DNA of 64,000 nt, from contig JAPFDH010000078.1 of the NCBI GenBank assembly GCA_026169045.1, positions 1-64,000 on the forward strand, in the 5' to 3' direction. Position numbers and translations under genes: made by a program. Positions within the stretch are counted from its first letter, which is position 1; the number at the start of each line of letters is the position of its first letter. The stretch comes from Lachnospiraceae bacterium. GTDB taxonomy: Bacteria; Bacillota; Clostridia; Lachnospirales; Lachnospiraceae. The notes under the pieces were generated by a model, which was not told the DNA's origin, did not search any database, and saw nothing but the letters and a program-made list of their open reading frames with translations. This document shows, in pieces, positions 48,913-57,289 of the stretch.

Positions 48913-51900
48913 ATGGTATATTCATTTGAAGAAATATTACCGGGGGAATTATATGCAGAAAATGCAAGCATCCGATTGAGTCGTAAGCATAAAAAAGATG
49001 GAATGACGTCCTTGGAATGGCAGGTGAAAAAAGGGATTAGCCGTCTTTGGATAGAGGGCGACGTGGGATTTCGTACCGTTCGTACTGCCGATATGGAAAA
49101 AGATAAGTTTAATTTTGTCATGTGGGTATATTTAGAAGAAGAACAGGAAGAACCACTGGAGATTATTTTTTTAAAGGAAGGAAAGAAATGCTGCAGTTTT
49201 TCTTTTGGAATGCATTTTACCGGATGGAGAACCTGTTGGGTACCGTTTTCAGACATGGAGGGAATGGCTGAAGACGAAATGGATGAGATTCAATTTGTAA
49301 TTGATTCGAAGAAAGATACGGTAATATTTCTTGATCAAGTCATTACAGCCGTTCCCATTGACCCAAGACATTCGGTAAGAGATTATCAGGTCCCGTTTGT
49401 GAATATGGCAGCCGATGTTCAGGCAAATGCCCACTGGAATGCTTTATATCGCTTTGATGAAATGTTCTGGAACCATATGAGAGAGAGCGAGCGGATCGAG
49501 GAAGAAGTGTCTGAGAAAGAACTGACGCAAGTAGAAGAGCGACTGGAAGACTATCTATTGACACATATCTCCTGGAAGGACGCAAGGGAACGAAAAGATG
49601 TTTTAAAAGAAAAAGTCAACAATATTTGCGTTCGTGTGGATCAAGTGAAAGATAAAACAGTGGCATCCCATTATCATGAACCAGCATATCCGAAAGAATG
49701 CCGAGAGCAGTTGATTATGCGAACGGATGCAGTAGATATCAAAGAATACGGTGAATTATTGTTGGAAATGGCTTATGTATGGCATTTGGGGGATGAAAAG
49801 CAAAAAGAAGAAATGGAAAGCCGTTTTTCTGACTTATTCTGCCATTTAATGGATCAGGGGTGGAATCGGGGGAGCAGTATGGGGACAGTACATCATTCCG
49901 GTTATGTGCTTCGTCCCTGTTATGCAGCAATTTTTTTGATGCGGGTTCCTTTAATGAAAGCAGGGTTAAAGGAAAAAGCAGCACAGATGATGGCGTGGTT
50001 TTCAGGATGCGGGCGGATTTTCCGAGATGAGGAGGAACTAAAATTTGAAAGTGTCGATACGTTAAATACCTTATCTCAGGGAATTGTATTTTCTATATTA
50101 ATGCTTCAGGATCAGAAACAAAAGCATCTTTGTCTGAAAGCCGTGTGTCATTGGCTGAGTCATGTGCTGCAGCCGGCGCCTGGGTTGGAAGGACCGTTTA
50201 AAATAGATGGCAGTGCGTTTCATCACTGTAATCATTATCCGGCTTATGCTTTGGATGGTTTTATTGGATTTGCACCGGTTGTATATGCTTTATGTGATAC
50301 GCGGTATCGCATTGGAAAGAACGCCCATGAGACGATGAAAAATGTTCTTTTAACCATGCGCTTTTACTGTAATCGCTATGAATGGCTGGTGAGTATGTCT
50401 GCCCGTCATCCCAGAGGAAAAGGAGAACATACAAGAATTTCCACATTGGAACCATATTATTATATTGCTTTGTCCGGCAGTCCGGATGGAAAGGAAAAAG
50501 TGGATAAGGATTTGGCCAGTGCTTTATTGCGGCTGAATGAGTATATGGCATTTCCGCCAGCAGAAAAATTAATATCCATGGGATTTTCAGCGGAGAACGA
50601 TCCGCAAGGTCATCATTCCATGAGCTATGCCTGTGCATCTCTTCACCGCAGAGCACATTGGCTGGCAGGTGTACGGGGACACAGCCGTTATCTTTGGGCA
50701 AATGAATCCTATGAACATAATAATTTATATGGAAGATATATTACATACGGCAACCTGCAAATTATGGGAAGCGGGACTCCCGTTAATAATACAGATAGCG
50801 GATTTTATCAGGAAGGCTGGGATTGGAATTGTTTTCCCGGAACGACGGCAGTTACATTACCGCTGGATGAACTTCGGGCCAATATACATGTGGTAGATGA
50901 AACAGCAGGATTTGAAGAAATGCTGATTTCCGATGAGGCATTTGCCGGAGGTGTGGAATGGGAAGGATGGCAGGGAGCATTTGCCATGAAACTGCATGGG
51001 CATGCCAAGTATGACGGAAGTTTTCGGGCAAGGAAATCCTGGTTCTTTTTTGATAATCGGATTGTATGTTTGGGAAGCGATATTGAAGAAACAAAAAAGG
51101 ATGGATCGGTAAAAACGACTCTGTTCCAAAATTATTTGGTTAAGGAAGAAAATCCTATCCGGATCGGAGAAAAGACAGTTACGGATTTGTCGGAGATTCC
51201 TTTCTATGACGGAGAAATTATGGAAGAATGGTTATATCTTCAGGATCCATCCGGTAATAGTTATTATATTAAAAAAGGACAGCATGTGATGGTAACCCGT
51301 AAATGGCAGGAATCCAGAGCGCAGGATACAGAAGAGATTACTCGGGCTCCATTTGCAAAAGCATGGATTGATCATGGAAGAAAACCGATGGGAGCCGGAT
51401 ACGAATATCTTATTTTGGTTCAGGACAAAGAAAAAAGAGAAGATGTAGCAAAGTTATATGAAGTATTGCAGGCAGATTATGGTGTTCATGCAGTACGGGA
51501 TCAGAAAACAGGAATTACGGCATACGCGTTTTTTGAGGCAGGAGGATTAAAAGAAGAAAAACGAAATGATGAAATTGTAAAATGTGTGGAACGTCCATGC
51601 ATGGTGATGGAAGGAACGCAGGGGGAGAAGCATAAAATTGTGGTGGCAGATCCGGACTTGCGCCTTTATGAAGGGGAAGAGGCCGATCAGAAAAATCCGG
51701 ATCAGACACAGAGAGAAGTGAGCCTGTACGGACGGAAATGGAGAGGAAGCGAAAGCATTGGCACATCTGTGGTCATTTGGCTTTATGGAGAATGGAAAAC
51801 AGAACAGGTACATGCTGATCTTACATGTGAGGTACAGGATGGGATGACCAGGCTGTCTGTTTTTTGTAAAGATGGGATGAGCCGAGAGATTTTGTTAACA

Positions 51901-51915
51901 AAAGCCGAGAAATAA
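48913..51915 (+). CDS. PL8 polysaccharide lyase, chondroitinase ABC-type
   Basis: This 1000-residue protein has an N-terminal beta-sandwich (Lyase_N type, about 1-150), an (alpha/alpha) toroid and C-terminal beta-sandwiches. The PL8 catalytic set is visible: His438 and Tyr445 in FHHCNHYPAYALDG, Arg498 in SARHPRG and Glu598 or Glu601 in ANESYEHNN. In Proteus chondroitinase ABC the spacing His501-Tyr508-Arg560-Glu653 is almost the same. GWDWNCFPGTTAVTLPL is also family-typical. There is no signal peptide, which is unusual, so it would act on small imported substrates or be released by lysis. Substrate could be chondroitin, hyaluronan or xanthan-type chains. Confidence 0.85.
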   Translation: MVYSFEEILPGELYAENASIRLSRKHKKDGMTSLEWQVKKGISRLWIEGDVGFRTVRTADMEKDKFNFVMWVYLEEEQEEPLEIIFLKEGKKCCSFSFGMHFTGWRTCWVPFSDMEGMAEDEMDEIQFVIDSKKDTVIFLDQVITAVPIDPRHSVRDYQVPFVNMAADVQANAHWNALYRFDEMFWNHMRESERIEEEVSEKELTQVEERLEDYLLTHISWKDARERKDVLKEKVNNICVRVDQVKDKTVASHYHEPAYPKECREQLIMRTDAVDIKEYGELLLEMAYVWHLGDEKQKEEMESRFSDLFCHLMDQGWNRGSSMGTVHHSGYVLRPCYAAIFLMRVPLMKAGLKEKAAQMMAWFSGCGRIFRDEEELKFESVDTLNTLSQGIVFSILMLQDQKQKHLCLKAVCHWLSHVLQPAPGLEGPFKIDGSAFHHCNHYPAYALDGFIGFAPVVYALCDTRYRIGKNAHETMKNVLLTMRFYCNRYEWLVSMSARHPRGKGEHTRISTLEPYYYIALSGSPDGKEKVDKDLASALLRLNEYMAFPPAEKLISMGFSAENDPQGHHSMSYACASLHRRAHWLAGVRGHSRYLWANESYEHNNLYGRYITYGNLQIMGSGTPVNNTDSGFYQEGWDWNCFPGTTAVTLPLDELRANIHVVDETAGFEEMLISDEAFAGGVEWEGWQGAFAMKLHGHAKYDGSFRARKSWFFFDNRIVCLGSDIEETKKDGSVKTTLFQNYLVKEENPIRIGEKTVTDLSEIPFYDGEIMEEWLYLQDPSGNSYYIKKGQHVMVTRKWQESRAQDTEEITRAPFAKAWIDHGRKPMGAGYEYLILVQDKEKREDVAKLYEVLQADYGVHAVRDQKTGITAYAFFEAGGLKEEKRNDEIVKCVERPCMVMEGTQGEKHKIVVADPDLRLYEGEEADQKNPDQTQREVSLYGRKWRGSESIGTSVVIWLYGEWKTEQVHADLTCEVQDGMTRLSVFCKDGMSREILLTKAEK

Positions 51916-52044
51916 GCGGAATGGAATAATAGAATATTATTAAATAAGCCCGTAAAACCTCTAGTTTTATCTATGGAGATCTAAGATTTTTTTAAAGTTT
52001 AGAAATATATTGTATTATATATAAACATATAGTATAATACAAAT

Positions 52045-52467
52045 ATGAATACAACATATAAATCAAATAACAATATCGTCTATTCTTGTAAATACCACGT
52101 AGTGTGGTGTTCAAAATACAGGCGAAAAGTATTAACGAATGGTGTAGATGTACGATTAAAGGAACTACTTCAAGAATATACGGAAAATCGATCTGTAGAC
52201 ATTTTGAAAATGGAAATTATGCCAGATCATGTTTACGTATTGGTTGAAGTAGACCCTCAATTCGGCATCCATAAAGCTGTAAAAGCCTTAAAAGGCTATA
52301 CTTCCAAGGTTTTAAGACAAAAATTCCCACATCTACGAACGAAAATACCAACTCTTTGGACGAACAGCTATTTTGTGTCTACAGTGGGCGATGCGCCATT
52401 GGAGGCAATGAAACAGTATATTGAAAACCAGAAAACATCGCAAAGACAAAAGGATAAACTGGGATAA
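52045..52467 (+). CDS. tnpA: IS200/IS605 transposase TnpA (HUH family, one His replaced)
   Basis: TnpA is a Y1 single-strand transposase. The 140-residue protein has the usual length, the start YKSNNNIVYSCKYHVVWCSKYRRKVL, and the catalytic Tyr in WTNSYFVSTVGDAP. The His-hydrophobic-His metal motif reads DHVYVL, so the second His is Tyr. This may make it weakly active or inactive. Its stop overlaps the tnpB start (TAATG). Confidence 0.9.
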   Translation: MNTTYKSNNNIVYSCKYHVVWCSKYRRKVLTNGVDVRLKELLQEYTENRSVDILKMEIMPDHVYVLVEVDPQFGIHKAVKALKGYTSKVLRQKFPHLRTKIPTLWTNSYFVSTVGDAPLEAMKQYIENQKTSQRQKDKLG

Positions 52468-53564
52468 TGCAAAAAGGTATCAGATTTAGAATCTACCCAA
52501 GTAGGGAACAGCAAAAATTAATTAATCAGACATTGGGCTGTTGCCGACTCATCTACAACAAAGGACTTGCTATGCGTAATGAAGCTTATAAGAATGGCAA
52601 TAAGGTCGGCTATGCCCAGACATCTGCAATGCTGACGGAACTTAAAAGGTGTGAAAATTTTGCTTTTTTGAAAGTGGTAGATTCTATTGCGTTACAACAG
52701 TCATTACGTGACCTTGACAGAGGTTTTGTAAACTATTTTCAAAAACGTGCTGCACACCCAGTATTCAAAAACAAGCATAATCACCACCAGTCATACAGAA
52801 CTGTAAACCAAAAGAATACTATACGCATTGTGGGAAGATATATCAAACTACCAAAGCTTGGTTTTGTCAAAATACGTCAGTCAATGGAAATGGGGAAAAT
52901 CAACAATGTAACAATTGAACACACCCCTACAGGCAAGTATTTTGCAGTTCTTAATGTGGAATTTGAGCCGCAGCCAAGAGAAAACAATGGCAGATGTATT
53001 GGCATTGATGTTGGTATTAAAGAATTTTACTCCGACAGTAACGGAAATGTTGTATCCAATCCTAAATATCTTGAAAAGTCAATGCGCAAACTCATTCGTG
53101 AACAGCGTAAGCTTTCAAGAAGACAGAATGGTTCGAATAACCGCAATAAACAACGTGTTAAAGTTGCCTCAGTTCACGAAACGATTACAAATCAGAGAAA
53201 CGATTTCTTACAAAAACAGTCTACCATGCTGATTCGTGAAAACCAAACAATCTGCATTGAGCAACTGAATGTGAGAAATATGATGCGAAATCATAAGCTG
53301 GCACAGTATATTGGTTCGGCATCATGGAGAAAGTTTTTTAATATGCTTATATATAAAGCTGTCTGGTATGGAAATGATATTGTAAGAGTACCAACTATGT
53401 ATCCAAGCAGTCAGACATGTTCTTGTTGTGGATATAAGAATCCACTGGTGAAAAATCTGGCAGTCCGTGCATGGAAATGTCCAGATTGTCATACCATGCA
53501 TAACAGAGATACCAATGCAAGTATAAACATCTTGAAAAAAGGACTGCAAATGCAGTCAACATAA
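52467..53564 (+). CDS. tnpB: TnpB RNA-guided nuclease of the IS605 element
   Basis: TnpB is the ancestor of Cas12 and in studied elements cuts DNA guided by an RNA from the element's right end. The 365-residue protein has the RuvC triad: Asp in CIGIDVGIKEF, Glu in TICIEQLNVRNM and Asp in HNRDTNASINI. The zinc ribbon is CSCCGYKNP..WKCPDC. All three active residues and four cysteines are present, so the nuclease looks intact. It is translated with tnpA. Confidence 0.92.
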   Translation: MQKGIRFRIYPSREQQKLINQTLGCCRLIYNKGLAMRNEAYKNGNKVGYAQTSAMLTELKRCENFAFLKVVDSIALQQSLRDLDRGFVNYFQKRAAHPVFKNKHNHHQSYRTVNQKNTIRIVGRYIKLPKLGFVKIRQSMEMGKINNVTIEHTPTGKYFAVLNVEFEPQPRENNGRCIGIDVGIKEFYSDSNGNVVSNPKYLEKSMRKLIREQRKLSRRQNGSNNRNKQRVKVASVHETITNQRNDFLQKQSTMLIRENQTICIEQLNVRNMMRNHKLAQYIGSASWRKFFNMLIYKAVWYGNDIVRVPTMYPSSQTCSCCGYKNPLVKNLAVRAWKCPDCHTMHNRDTNASINILKKGLQMQST

Positions 53565-53713
53565 ACAGATATAAGACTGCACCGCAGGGCATACGGGAAC
53601 AGTATAATCTAGCTTGTGGACATTGTGTAAGTCATTGTAATACCGAAAGGTATGAGTCGATGCAGTAGTGGTGGAAACAAGAATCCCCCTGCTTTAGCTG
53701 TGGGGAGTGTCAA
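53565..53713 (+). ncRNA. Putative omega-RNA and IS right end
   Basis: Known TnpB systems make a guide RNA from the tnpB 3' end through the right end; the guide then reads the DNA next to the element. Here 53565-53713 contains several short hairpins and the right-end hairpin at 53685-53706. The predicted guide would begin near 53714 (GAAGTC...). The exact boundaries are inferred. Confidence 0.5.
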
Positions 53714-53770
53714 GAAGTCAACATGGGAGCGACTACGGTATGGTATCAATAGGGAGGTGACAAATACTTC

Positions 53771-55495
53771 ATGGATATCCGTTTGATTGAGAAGGAATTA
53801 AAACGAACCTTCTTGGCAAAAAATAAATGGATGCTCTTTGTGTCTGTTTTTTGCTTAACGATACTATCGGGTCTGAATGTATATATTTCTGTATTAATGC
53901 AACAAATAATCGATACAATAGCCGAGCGTGATATGGAGAGACTGATTCAAGTAAGTCTATATTCTCTTGCTACGTTTGTGTTGCTCATTCTTGTGTATCT
54001 GATTCAACGGCAAGCCTGTCCCGCTTTTATCCGCCGGGCTGCTACACAATATAAAACATATGCGTTTGAACGGTTACTACAAAAAAGTTTGCGATCTGTA
54101 TCAGCGGAAAATACTTCAAAGTATATTTCAATGCTGACAAATGATGTTAATTCAATTGAGAGTAACTATTTGTCGCCTTTATTCACATTCTTTATGGATA
54201 CAGTGGGACTGGTTATTGCTGTTATAGTGATGTTTGCATATAGTCCATTTCTTGCAGTGTTAGCAATCCTATTTGCACTGTTGCCTGTTTGTCTTTCTCT
54301 TTTTTGCAGTAACAAGCTGGCTCGGGCAGAAAAAGCTGTATCAGAACAGAACGAAGGGTTTGTAAATAGTATTAAGGAAATATTTTCCGGATTTTTTGTT
54401 ATCAAAACATTTCAAGTTGAAAGGGAAATGCTGGGTATATTTCAACAAGAGAATACGAAGACAGAGTCTGCAAAGTTTGAGCGCAGAAAAACGTCAGAAC
54501 TTGTTAACCTGTTATCTATGGGAGCCGGAGTATTTGCACAACTCGGTATATTTATTGTAGCTGCAATTTATTCCATTGTTGGGAATAAAATCACGCCAGG
54601 TACTGTGATCATTTTTTTGAATCTCATGAATTTTATTGTTTCGCCAATCACTTCGATTCCAGCAATTTTGGCTAACAGAAAGGCAGTATTTGAACTGATT
54701 AACAAGATGGCAAATATTCTTTTTGAAAAGTCTGTGTCCAAGGCTGAAATTATACATAATAAGCTTGAACGGGAAATCGTTGTTCAGGATCTTAGCTTTG
54801 CTTATAATAGCTCTGCGTGTGTACTTAAAAATATTTCTGTACGATTTGAGAAAGGAAAGAGCTATGCAATTGTAGGTCCATCTGGCAGTGGTAAATCTAC
54901 CCTTCTCAGTATACTTCTCGGAACGTATGATTCCTATCAGGGACATATTTTTATTGATGGCATAGAGCGAAAAGAGATAAAGCAGACTTCTGTTTACGAA
55001 CTTTTTTCGATTATCCATCAGAATGTATTTATTTTCAGTGGTTCATTAAAGGATAATATTACACTATTTAAAGAATACTCAGATAATCAGATTAATCGTG
55101 TTGTTAAAATAGCTGGTTTGTCCGAGTTGGTTTCTTCAAAGGGACTGAATTATATTTGCAGCGAAAATGGTGCGAATTTATCTGGCGGAGAGAGACAACG
55201 GATTGCAATCGCACGTTGTTTGCTTCACGCTGCGCCTGTGCTTTTGGTAGATGAGGCAACTGCGTCATTAGATCGTATTATCTCAACGGATTTACTGAAT
55301 TCTATACTTGATTTGCAGGGCATCACAAAAATGGTTGTTACCCATTATCTGGAAGAAAGTACGCTGAAACGATTTGACACTATCATAACCGTATCCGGTG
55401 GACAGATCAGTGAAATGGGTTCCTTTGATGAACTTATGGAACAAAGAGGACTTTTCTATTCCATGATGATGTCTGGTAAAGAAGAGTTGTTGTGA
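53771..55495 (+). CDS. ABC exporter with fused membrane and ATPase domains
   Basis: This 574-residue protein has a six-helix membrane domain (about 1-310) and a nucleotide-binding domain with Walker A GPSGSGKSTLL, signature LSGGERQRIAIA and Walker B LLVDEATASLD. It is the type I half-exporter class used for peptides, lipids or drugs; the cargo is unknown. GGAGGTGA lies before the ATG, just outside the IS. It is monocistronic and convergent with the M28 peptidase gene. Confidence 0.88.
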   Translation: MDIRLIEKELKRTFLAKNKWMLFVSVFCLTILSGLNVYISVLMQQIIDTIAERDMERLIQVSLYSLATFVLLILVYLIQRQACPAFIRRAATQYKTYAFERLLQKSLRSVSAENTSKYISMLTNDVNSIESNYLSPLFTFFMDTVGLVIAVIVMFAYSPFLAVLAILFALLPVCLSLFCSNKLARAEKAVSEQNEGFVNSIKEIFSGFFVIKTFQVEREMLGIFQQENTKTESAKFERRKTSELVNLLSMGAGVFAQLGIFIVAAIYSIVGNKITPGTVIIFLNLMNFIVSPITSIPAILANRKAVFELINKMANILFEKSVSKAEIIHNKLEREIVVQDLSFAYNSSACVLKNISVRFEKGKSYAIVGPSGSGKSTLLSILLGTYDSYQGHIFIDGIERKEIKQTSVYELFSIIHQNVFIFSGSLKDNITLFKEYSDNQINRVVKIAGLSELVSSKGLNYICSENGANLSGGERQRIAIARCLLHAAPVLLVDEATASLDRIISTDLLNSILDLQGITKMVVTHYLEESTLKRFDTIITVSGGQISEMGSFDELMEQRGLFYSMMMSGKEELL

Positions 55496-55522
55496 AAGGA
55501 AAAAATTTAAAAAATAATAGTA

Positions 55523-55571
55523 AAATACGGATCTGACAGGAGCATGGTTCTGCGTTGTCGGATCCGTATTT
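55523..55571. terminator. Bidirectional terminator between ABC exporter and M28 peptidase
   Basis: AAATACGGATCTGACA (55523-55538) and TGTCGGATCCGTATTT (55556-55571) pair over 16 positions with one mismatch, with A- and T-rich flanks. It ends two bases before the M28 stop. Confidence 0.8.
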
Positions 55572-55572
55572 C

Positions 55573-56748
55573 TCATTGTTGTAGTACATGAAGAAAACGC
55601 AGTATGTAATTTTTTATAGACGCAAAATTGATTATTTCAATGATGTCATTATTGGTCATATTTTCATTGCTTCCGGCATTGTGATTGTTCCGGGTAGGAT
55701 CACTGCATTCATTTTCAAAGCGATAATCCGGATTTTGCAGCATGGTCATAATAATCGAAACAGTATCAGAAAGATTTTTATGAATACGGCCGGGAAATGC
55801 CTGCTCCAAAGCAGAAAAGGAATCATATTGCGGCATATGCATGATGCGTCCGCCGGTACTTTCAAAATGGCTGTCCTTTGTCTGATACCAGCAGGTTTTG
55901 TTTGTATCGCTATTTCCGCCGCTTCCATCTGTTTCACACCAGCGGGAAGCTTCAAAGTAGACATAAGGAATGCCCCAGCTGGAGTTAAAGTAGTGATGAT
56001 CACTTCCTGTTATTCTGGTAGGTGACGGATACATTTCCACATTTACAGGCAGAGTGGAGAGGGAAATACCTGCTGCAGTGGCGGAGGTCATTGCCCAATC
56101 ATAGGCCATGGTTTTTGACAGCGAACCCTTTTCATAAATGCCGCCATAGGCATATAGGATATCGCCGGCAGCGACACAGTCTATGTTGATATAACAAAGA
56201 GCACGATGGGCTTCCGTATTTTTCTTTACAGAGGTATAGTTACAGCTTCCGGCATAACCTAGTCCTGTCAAAGCACTTTCTTCTCCGTCAAAAAAACAAA
56301 ATTTTATGGTAAACTCTGTATTTATGCTTTGAATCCGTTTTGCAATTTCTAATGCAACAGCGACTCCGGAGGCATTGTCATCGGTACCCGATGTATTGAC
56401 ACTATCATAATGGGCTCCGATATAAACAATTTCATCGCTTTTTCCGGGTTTTGTCGCAATATAATTGATAAAATGGTAGCCATTTTGATCAAAACCCAAT
56501 TCTTCCACCGGATAACCATAACTTTGCAGTTTATCGGAAATCCAGTTTCCGGCGGCAGTTTTTTGTGAAGAGTTGGCGATTCTGGCAGGATATTGGTTGG
56601 AAATTTCCTGGATATATTGGTAGGCAAGATCTCCATAGGAATCGGCAGCGGCTGTAAGTTTTGCCGGATATAAGGAAGACACGAAAGACCCGATCCATAG
56701 GGTGCTGATTAATATTCCGATTTGACAGTAGTTTATTATGGTTTTCAT
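55573..56748 (-). CDS. Secreted M28 family metallopeptidase
   Basis: This 391-residue protein has a signal peptide (about 1-35) and then an M28 aminopeptidase domain. Metal ligands are seen in IGAHYDSV (His, Asp), SGTDDNASG (Asp), FFDGEESALTGLGYAGS (Glu-Glu), INIDCVAAGD (Asp), and a later His in ITGSDHHYFNSSWGIPYVYFEASR. It should be an exported di-zinc aminopeptidase that supplies amino acids. The C-terminus is a short acidic/Asn-rich tail. GGGA lies before the start. It is a single-gene unit. Confidence 0.88.
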   Translation of the reverse strand: MKTIINYCQIGILISTLWIGSFVSSLYPAKLTAAADSYGDLAYQYIQEISNQYPARIANSSQKTAAGNWISDKLQSYGYPVEELGFDQNGYHFINYIATKPGKSDEIVYIGAHYDSVNTSGTDDNASGVAVALEIAKRIQSINTEFTIKFCFFDGEESALTGLGYAGSCNYTSVKKNTEAHRALCYINIDCVAAGDILYAYGGIYEKGSLSKTMAYDWAMTSATAAGISLSTLPVNVEMYPSPTRITGSDHHYFNSSWGIPYVYFEASRWCETDGSGGNSDTNKTCWYQTKDSHFESTGGRIMHMPQYDSFSALEQAFPGRIHKNLSDTVSIIMTMLQNPDYRFENECSDPTRNNHNAGSNENMTNNDIIEIINFASIKNYILRFLHVLQQ

Positions 56749-56791
56749 TTCGTTTGTTTTATCCCTTCTTTCTACTGATGATACAATATTT

Positions 56792-56897
56792 GCAACTATT
56801 CAAAGCCAATTCGCAAAAGCGCCTCTATGAGGCTGATCTTTTGCTTATGTATGGCTTCTTGCTGTTTATTATAAATCTGCATGGCTCTGAATAGTTA
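56792..56897. repeat. Dispersed repeat family B, inverted copy
   Basis: Bounded by GCAACTATTCAAAGCC and GGCTCTGAATAGTTAT. Read in reverse it matches 20622-20776, including TGCAGATTTATAA, GAAGCCATACAT and the hairpin with CCTCATAGAGG. It is shorter because the inner AAGAAACAG inverted repeat region is missing. The 535-bp gap 56749-57283 holds this repeat and the mgtA leader. Confidence 0.75.
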
Positions 56898-57054
56898 TTA
56901 ATATTCTTATGACTAAATCGCAAGAAAATTGCAAGATTTCGGTTATGGGATTATTTTTTACCTTGCGTTATACTATATGTGGTTAAAAAGGGTGCTCAAA
57001 ACGAGCAAAACGGATTATGGATCCGCTCCCAAGAAAGAAAAGAGGTGAACCTAT

Positions 57055-57183
57055 TTGGACAGTTGCAGTAATAAAAAACGTAAGGAACGGACAGGAAAAG
57101 AAGAGATCCCTCATCCGCGAGGAATGAATGTACGGCTGTATACTGGCCGGTATGGATTCACTTCTGGAATTTTTAGGAGATAG
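57055..57183 (+). CDS. Possible mgtA leader peptide, 42 codons
   Basis: A TTG start at 57055 follows AGAGGTG (57041-57046) by eight bases and opens 42 codons rich in Lys and Arg (KKRKERTGKEE), ending TAG 57181-57183. It is too short to judge by composition. Leader peptides control magnesium transporter genes in enterobacteria, but by a different sequence, so this is only a suggestion. Confidence 0.3.
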   Translation: MDSCSNKKRKERTGKEEIPHPRGMNVRLYTGRYGFTSGIFRR

Positions 57184-57251
57184 GGTGGATCGACAGAATT
57201 TTCCTGTTCCATAAAAGAAAAGGCATGGATGCGGTGGGAAACAGAGCCGCA

Positions 57252-57276
57252 GTCTGCCCTTTTCAGAAAGGCGGAC
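57252..57276 (+). promoter_or_regulatory. Hairpin just before the mgtA ribosome binding site
   Basis: GTCTGCC (57252-57258) pairs with GGCGGAC (57270-57276), extended by T/A pairs past one mismatch. It touches the AGGA site (57277-57280) of mgtA, so it could affect translation. No M-box or NiCo riboswitch consensus was recognised. Confidence 0.45.
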
Positions 57277-57289
57277 AGGATGAATGAAG

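Larger units (their letters stand above)
51941..53713 (+). mobile_element. IS200/IS605 family insertion sequence
   Basis: The element carries tnpA and tnpB in one direction. It has no terminal inverted repeats, but a subterminal hairpin lies at each end: left CCTCTAG..CTATGGAG (51957-51979) and right CCCCCTG..CTGTGGGGAG (53685-53706), which resemble each other. The right tip (GGGGAGTGTCAA) is typical of the family. Exact ends are my estimate. It sits between the PL8 gene and an ABC exporter, interrupting nothing visible. Confidence 0.85.

Noticed and set aside
48722-48979. 85-codon frame between DUF4867 and PL8
   Set aside because: The start (TTG) sits two bases after AGGAGG, that AGGAGG is the arm of a terminator, and the frame overlaps the PL8 start.
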